Assembly: GCA_007132725.1 (NCBI GenBank)
Contig: SLOD01000111.1
Coordinates: 1-43,511, forward strand
Direction: 5' to 3'
DNA length: 43,511 nucleotides
Source of the DNA: Candidatus Sumerlaeota bacterium
Lineage (GTDB): Bacteria; UBP6; UBA1177
Of this stretch, positions 38,388 to 43,511 are shown one piece after another. Every line of letters begins with the position of its first letter. Positions within the stretch are counted from its first letter, which is position 1. Made by a program: the position numbers and the translations under genes. The notes beneath the pieces were generated by a model, which made no database searches, had not been told where the DNA came from, and was given only the letters and a program-made list of their open reading frames with translations.

Positions 38388-39011
38388 ATGGATGGAGCGG
38401 GAAAGAAAATGTCTGAGAAGAGAGCTCAACATATTTACAATGATTTTTTAAAGGGATACGACCCGCAATCTGAAAGTGTCCCTGATCGTTTAAAAATGGA
38501 GTTGCATGATAAACTCCTTCGTGCCGCCGAGTTGAAAAAACGGAAACACAAAGTAAATACGTTTTTAAAATATTTGTCCGCCATTGCTGCGACCATACTG
38601 ATAATTCTTGTTTATGGACTACGGATAGATACACTTGACGATTCTGTTGAAAGAAGGCTTGTCCACCAATCATCAGTGCCTCGCGGAAAACCTGTCACGG
38701 TAACACTTATGTATGATGCTGTAGATGATTTTGATGATGTTTACTTCAATATTAAGCTTGACCCCGGTATTTATTTTTATTCTGATATAGAGGATGTGAA
38801 AAGTGCAAGGGAACACAGTTGGAAAGGTTCTCTTGAAAAAGGTGCCAATAAAATCCCTTTTGTTGTCGATCAAACGGAACTCGGTAAAAGAAAAATTTTA
38901 GTTTCAGCAACTTATGGTAATTTTGTCCATTTTCAGGAAATAGTGCTTGATGCATCTGAAGAAGCGATAGTCCTTTCTTTATACCAGTATCAGCCTGTGT
39001 TTGTGCCATGA
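38388..39011 (+). CDS. Hypothetical single-TM protein, possible anti-sigma factor
   Basis: 207 aa, TM (YLSAIAATILIILVYGL) with cytoplasmic N-terminus, immediately after the ECF sigma gene. Confidence 0.6.
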   Translation: MDGAGKKMSEKRAQHIYNDFLKGYDPQSESVPDRLKMELHDKLLRAAELKKRKHKVNTFLKYLSAIAATILIILVYGLRIDTLDDSVERRLVHQSSVPRGKPVTVTLMYDAVDDFDDVYFNIKLDPGIYFYSDIEDVKSAREHSWKGSLEKGANKIPFVVDQTELGKRKILVSATYGNFVHFQEIVLDASEEAIVLSLYQYQPVFVP

Positions 39012-39973
39012 TAAAATTTAATCGTATTTTTTTTCATACTGTTGTTATTTTGCCGGTATTTTTTTTGATGACAACCCGTCTGTTATCAGCCAGTGCCGAC
39101 TCCAAAGACCCTTTTTCCGTGCTTGTTATGGTTGAAACCGGAGAAAATGTCGTAGATTGGGAAAAAAAGATTTTCACCCATTTAGAAAGGAAAGCGTCCT
39201 TGGAAGATCAGGAAGAACAAGAAGAAGATATTCAGAGAGAAAAAGAGACAGCAGTAACTGAAAAAACATCAGATGAAAATTTAAAGGAGGATATTGAAGC
39301 GACTGTCACAGAAATGGATATCGAATCTTTAGAGCATACAGATGTAATATCAGAAGAGACAAAGGCTCTGTCATTGAAAGATGAGGTAAAAATAGAGATG
39401 GATGAAAGTGGTTCTGATGAAAGAAATGCTAAGTGGGGAGAGTATTACGGTCCTACACTCCGGCATGAAAGATTGGAAGAAAATATAGAAACAGTGAGGC
39501 CGGCTGTTGATGATCATGAGGAACAGATAGTCTATAAAGATGAAGGTTCAATGTTTCCCCTTGATATTATAGTTTACGGTCAAGGTGGCAGCAACTATAC
39601 TCCGATGATAAATACCGGAATAAAAGTGAGTTACTGGAATTTGTTCTCTTCTGTATCTGTAGGCACAGACTTCAGCTCATCTCTTAACAGGCCGATAGGA
39701 GTGAATATGTTTGTAGGAGGTTTCTACAGGCTTTGGGATATTTCTGTTAATGCGGCTTTGGGATATGAGAAGATATGGGATTTTTCTGATGAGGGGACGC
39801 TTGACAACTATTCTCTCGGATTTAAAACCGGACTTAACTACCATATGCTTTCGTGGATGTCTATTTCTGCCGGAGCGGGTTTAAATTACTGCATAATGAA
39901 AGATAGCGGTTTTGCAGATGGGAAGTTTGTCCCAATGATTTTTGGTGGTTTTGAGTTTAATTTAATAAAATGA
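39008..39973 (+). CDS. Hypothetical secreted protein with acidic linker and outer-membrane-beta-barrel-like C-terminus
   Basis: Signal peptide, E/D-rich stretch, then alternating aromatic/glycine strands (SVSVGTDFSSS...VGGFYRLWDISVNAALGYEKIW...LGFKTGLNYHML...SAGAGLNYCIM). Confidence 0.65.
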   Translation: MIKFNRIFFHTVVILPVFFLMTTRLLSASADSKDPFSVLVMVETGENVVDWEKKIFTHLERKASLEDQEEQEEDIQREKETAVTEKTSDENLKEDIEATVTEMDIESLEHTDVISEETKALSLKDEVKIEMDESGSDERNAKWGEYYGPTLRHERLEENIETVRPAVDDHEEQIVYKDEGSMFPLDIIVYGQGGSNYTPMINTGIKVSYWNLFSSVSVGTDFSSSLNRPIGVNMFVGGFYRLWDISVNAALGYEKIWDFSDEGTLDNYSLGFKTGLNYHMLSWMSISAGAGLNYCIMKDSGFADGKFVPMIFGGFEFNLIK

Positions 39974-40093
39974 TCATACCGTTGTAACTTTTAATGGAAT
40001 TTTGATGTCAAAACTATAGTTCTTTTGAAGAGAAGAGACGCCTTGAAATATAGCAATATTTTCAGGTGCCTCATATCTGACGGGATTGTAAAT

Positions 40094-40131
40094 GCCGGCT
40101 GAAGGTGGGTCAGTCGGCTTTTTGTTTTTTT
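40094..40131 (+). terminator. Rho-independent terminator
   Basis: GCCGGCTGA-aggtggg-TCAGTCGGC (9 bp, one G-U) followed by TTTTTGTTTTTTT. Confidence 0.85.
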
Positions 40132-40166
40132 AAGGGGTGTCTTTGTTGATACAGTTCAAAAAAACA

Positions 40167-40194
40167 TTGACAATCAGGCTTTGATAGATATATT
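40167..40194 (+). promoter_or_regulatory. Putative promoter of the tRNA cluster
   Basis: TTGACA (40167-40172), 16-nt spacer, TATATT (40189-40194), directly before the first tRNA. Confidence 0.5.
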
Positions 40195-40207
40195 TTTTTT
40201 TTGCTGA

Positions 40208-40283
<76 letters not shown>

Positions 40284-40323
40284 TTTTTTGTGGTCTTTAT
40301 ACTTCAAATGCAGTTTGTATGTT

Positions 40324-40397
40324 GGCGCCTTGGCCAAGTGGTAAGGCAGAGGTCTGCAAAATCTCCATCTCCGGTTCGAATCCGGAAGGCGCCTCCA
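40324..40397 (+). tRNA. tRNA-Cys(GCA)
   Basis: GGCGCCT/AGGCGCC acceptor stem, anticodon loop TCTGCAAAA, GGTTCGAATCC T arm, encoded CCA. Confidence 0.95.
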
Positions 40398-40417
40398 TTG
40401 TTTTTCTTCGGTTTTGT

Positions 40418-40505
40418 GCCGGAGTGGCGGAATAGGTAGACGCAAGGGACTTAAAATCCCTCGGGATTATATCCTGTACCGGTTCAAGTCCGGTCTCCGG
40501 TACCA
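40418..40505 (+). tRNA. tRNA-Leu(TAA)
   Basis: GCCGGAG/CTCCGGT acceptor stem, GGGACTTAAAATCCC anticodon arm, long variable arm, GGTTCAAGTCC T arm, encoded CCA. Confidence 0.96.
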
Positions 40506-40517
40506 TCTCATGATATA

Positions 40518-41429
40518 TCAGACAGCTGTTTTTGCAAAAAGTGCTGTAAATAAGAAGATAGAGAAATATATAGGGATAATAAAAGGTTTTAACTTTTTGG
40601 TTTTGATTGACAGGTAGATAGAGCTGCTTAAAAGAAAAATTGGAGGTGTACAGATGGCGACATCTGCTATCGAAGGTATTTCCCCTTTGGATATTAACAC
40701 AGTATGAAAACCCATGATCAAAACAAAAACCGGAATAAAAACAAAAAAATTGTGGGCGGGTTTTATGTTATTTTCTGACATAAACTTTAAAATGTCCTTT
40801 TTAAATGTGAGTATTATTATAACGGAGCACATTGCTATCATTTGAAGCGAGTAGAATTTTTGAGGATCAAAAAAAGTTGATTTCAGAAAAAAAGCGGAAG
40901 GGTGGTTTTCTGCTACCGATATCCATGAAAATCCAAATAAAACAAAAGAACCGTATACGGAAAGAATTGTAGCGGCAAGAGAAGTTTTAAAGTTTTTAGT
41001 AAGATATATTCCAGCCATGTATGTGAATATTAAAAGCAGTACAAGTTCCGGGAACATGGGCCAGTTCTTCGGATGAAATGCAAGGAGAGTCGCCATCTCT
41101 TTAACAACTTGAAAAAAAGATTCGGGAGCAACATAGTTCAGCCTCCATTCTTCACCCATTAAAGTTGCATAGATAAGGGGAATAAAAGTAAGCAGCGACC
41201 CTGCTGAAAAAAACCACAGACGATTTTCTTCAACTTTTAAGACCTGTTTGAATATAAGTACGAACCACAATAGAACTCCGGTAAACCAGAATAGTTGATG
41301 AATAAATATATGTGCGGTCAGGTACTTCATTTCAATAAATATCCTCGTTGAAATGATCACCTGATACACTATTAGAGATAGCGTCAACCGGTGTTCTGAT
41401 GCAAAACGGAAAGTCTGTTTCATTTGCAA
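40518..41429 (-). CDS. Hypothetical multi-pass membrane protein
   Basis: 303 aa ORF with about eight hydrophobic segments; overlaps the start-side neighbour by 10 nt. Confidence 0.65.
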   Translation of the reverse strand: MQMKQTFRFASEHRLTLSLIVYQVIISTRIFIEMKYLTAHIFIHQLFWFTGVLLWFVLIFKQVLKVEENRLWFFSAGSLLTFIPLIYATLMGEEWRLNYVAPESFFQVVKEMATLLAFHPKNWPMFPELVLLLIFTYMAGIYLTKNFKTSLAATILSVYGSFVLFGFSWISVAENHPSAFFLKSTFFDPQKFYSLQMIAMCSVIIILTFKKDILKFMSENNIKPAHNFFVFIPVFVLIMGFHTVLISKGEIPSIADVAICTPPIFLLSSSIYLSIKTKKLKPFIIPIYFSIFLFTALFAKTAV

Positions 41430-43222
41430 TCCTTCAGTTTAAAAAGATGCTTGCTGTCTATAGTTGTTATTTTATCAAGACATTTTGATAACTCCAGTTT
41501 TCTTAAGTTAAGGTGATCCCGCTTTATGGTCATGTCATCATGCCACACAATGAAGTCAACATCCCATGATTTCAGTTTAGCAAAAGACCGGGGGTCCGGG
41601 AGTTTGTTAATGTGATACTGGTACATCATTCTCGGTGAGGGAAAGTATCCATTTACTCCGTTTACAGAGTTGAGTTTATGAGAGGTTTGCCAGTTTGTAT
41701 ATATAATTTCACGATTATACTCGAAAAGGTCGTCCCATGAATAAACGAACATTCCAAGATTTTCTATTCTAAGTTCAGGTTTGTCCGGTTTTTTCTTTAT
41801 GAAACTGTGCGGGTCATTGTATATATCATCACTCCACTGTATAAATGCAATCTCCATAAAGCTCGGAAGGTCAAGAACAACCGCATCAGGTTTGATCTGT
41901 TTTATTTCATCGTATATTACAGGAACAGATAGAGTATATGAGCTGTCAAAAGATATCATTGGGAAAGGGGTGTTTTCAACAAAGTGGAACATGAAAACAG
42001 CCGGGATGAGATACAGTGCTTTTTTAGGGACAAGAAAGATAAGTCTTTCGAGTGAGACTCCTGCTGAAACAGCTATGGCAAAAAGAAATATAAAGTGTGC
42101 TCTGCAGGTCACTCTCAGAAATTCGAGGATAGGGATAACCTTATAGAAAATATAAAGCGGAGAATAAAAAACATCCTGAAAGTTGAACTGAAACACTGGT
42201 CCCATCGCCATGAAAACTCCGACAAAAGCAGTGGTTATAAACAAAAGTCTGTGTTTGTTCCATTTTCCCATGGAATATATAAACAGTGACATGGAAAGGA
42301 GTCCGGTGAAACAGTAGTGTCTGATAAATCCCCAGTTTTTAGGTATTCCGAGTATTTCACCGATATCCGGATACAAAAGGTTGTCAGGAAGAACCAGTAA
42401 CATTGAAACCGGGTTTAAGCTCGCTTTTTTTGCAGTATAAAGATATCCGAAAGGATTTACAAAGTTGAGATCTTTCAAAGTGTGAAGGTAAAAAAGAACC
42501 ATGGGGAGAGAAATCGCTAAAACTATAGCGGAAAAAACAGAAAGAGGCTTTATCAGTTCTTTAACAGAATTTTTGTTCTTAAAGGAGAGTATAATTATGA
42601 ATATTCCTGCCATTACAGAAAGATATAGAAAGTTATAAAACGAGAAATAGACCTGAACTCCATTTAAAACGGCTGCCGTTATAAGATGCTGATTTTTTCT
42701 TTCTTTGAACCACTTATATAAACAATGGAGAGAAAGTGCCACAATAAAAAAGAAAACAATAATGGAGTCATCAATATGGGCAAAGGTCATATTGTTGCAA
42801 GTAAAAACAAATCCGGCAAACAGCCTGCCGTAAAAGGAAGATACAAAGTTGCCAGCAAAAACAAATATTGCAGAAGCTGTCAGAATAAATACGAGAGAAA
42901 TGTAAAAGTAATTTGTCCAGTGGTCGGCAAATCCGAACATCTTGAAAAAAATTATCATCATTTGAGCGCCGGGTGCTGACTCTCCGTAGGCAAGAGGATT
43001 TTCAACAGGGTACATGGCTGTCCCCATATACTCCCCGGTAAAAAACGACTTTATTGACTCAAGTGTGTATGTTGAATAGGTCAACGCAAGCCATGTGTCG
43101 CAATTGCCGGATATAGTTATGTTCAACGGGAACTGCAAAAAAAGGAGGAGAAAAAAGAGACTGTAAAAAATTACAGCAGTTTTAAGCGGATTTTCATTTA
43201 TCAGTGACGTCGTCTTTTTCAC
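41420..43222 (-). CDS. Multi-pass membrane protein, GT-C/YfhO-like
   Basis: 600 aa, many TM segments plus a soluble C-terminal domain (VDFIVWHDDMTIKRDHLNLRKLELSKCL). Confidence 0.65.
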   Translation of the reverse strand: MKKTTSLINENPLKTAVIFYSLFFLLLFLQFPLNITISGNCDTWLALTYSTYTLESIKSFFTGEYMGTAMYPVENPLAYGESAPGAQMMIIFFKMFGFADHWTNYFYISLVFILTASAIFVFAGNFVSSFYGRLFAGFVFTCNNMTFAHIDDSIIVFFFIVALSLHCLYKWFKERKNQHLITAAVLNGVQVYFSFYNFLYLSVMAGIFIIILSFKNKNSVKELIKPLSVFSAIVLAISLPMVLFYLHTLKDLNFVNPFGYLYTAKKASLNPVSMLLVLPDNLLYPDIGEILGIPKNWGFIRHYCFTGLLSMSLFIYSMGKWNKHRLLFITTAFVGVFMAMGPVFQFNFQDVFYSPLYIFYKVIPILEFLRVTCRAHFIFLFAIAVSAGVSLERLIFLVPKKALYLIPAVFMFHFVENTPFPMISFDSSYTLSVPVIYDEIKQIKPDAVVLDLPSFMEIAFIQWSDDIYNDPHSFIKKKPDKPELRIENLGMFVYSWDDLFEYNREIIYTNWQTSHKLNSVNGVNGYFPSPRMMYQYHINKLPDPRSFAKLKSWDVDFIVWHDDMTIKRDHLNLRKLELSKCLDKITTIDSKHLFKLKDCK

Positions 43223-43355
43223 TCAAGCCTCTAAAGCCATCCTTATACAGCATCAATTTAATTTTTATCCAATCATTTGTCAATGTTTAAAAGTACTTTG
43301 CTTTATACTTGCAGGTTGGTGATAACTGTAGATGAAAGCGGTTGCGGTTGCAGTA

Positions 43356-43511
43356 TTATTTAATTTCGAGAAAATATTTTTTCAAATGATATTCTCCGGT
43401 CTGTTCAACGGCAAGATAGAGATTATCTCCGTCAAAAAAAGCCATTTCAGTTGTATGTCCCGGAACATCGATAATGTCGTAGTCTATCAATATATCTTCA
43501 ACTCTTTCATA
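43356..43511 (-). CDS. C-terminal part of an unidentified ORF, truncated by window edge
   Basis: Minus-strand open frame YERVEDILIDYDIIDVPGHTTEMAFFDGDNLYLAVEQTGEYHLKKYFLEIK-stop. Confidence 0.5.
   Translation of the reverse strand, partial: YERVEDILIDYDIIDVPGHTTEMAFFDGDNLYLAVEQTGEYHLKKYFLEIK

Overview
The window starts with a compact accessory island (about 1-3.9 kb) followed by a dense, mostly housekeeping chromosomal region. The island begins with the last codons of an hsdM-like gene and a 53-codon hsdS 5' fragment. It continues with a candidate retron-type defence operon: a PD-(D/E)XK nuclease-like protein, a PRTase-CE-like/winged-helix protein, a highly structured ~250-nt intergenic RNA candidate, and a retron-family reverse transcriptase (RT). 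The RNA candidate is bounded by a 13-bp inverted repeat (2379-2391 / 2614-2626: 12 Watson-Crick pairs and 1 G-U). This repeat overlaps the 3' end of the PRTase ORF and codons 3-7 of the RT ORF. Inside it lie a TTTAGC motif (candidate branching G at 2401), two inner a1/a2-like helices and a series of short hairpins, which is the expected layout of an msr-msd. This operon is the best candidate for a new system or variant. The rest encodes ACP, ValS, NadC, a GT39-like membrane protein, an M23 peptidase, a 1716-aa secreted coiled-coil protein, a Rossmann-MCP fusion, an SMR/DMT transporter, PheS/PheT, Map, RimO, Lgt, PrfB, PpiC-like, a subtilase, an RsmB-like methyltransferase, AroE, AgmX-like and FHA proteins, Add, an ECF sigma factor with its neighbours, three tRNAs (Gly, Cys, Leu) and two large membrane proteins. 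All calls come from reading motifs and pairing bases by eye; no searches or folding programs were run.
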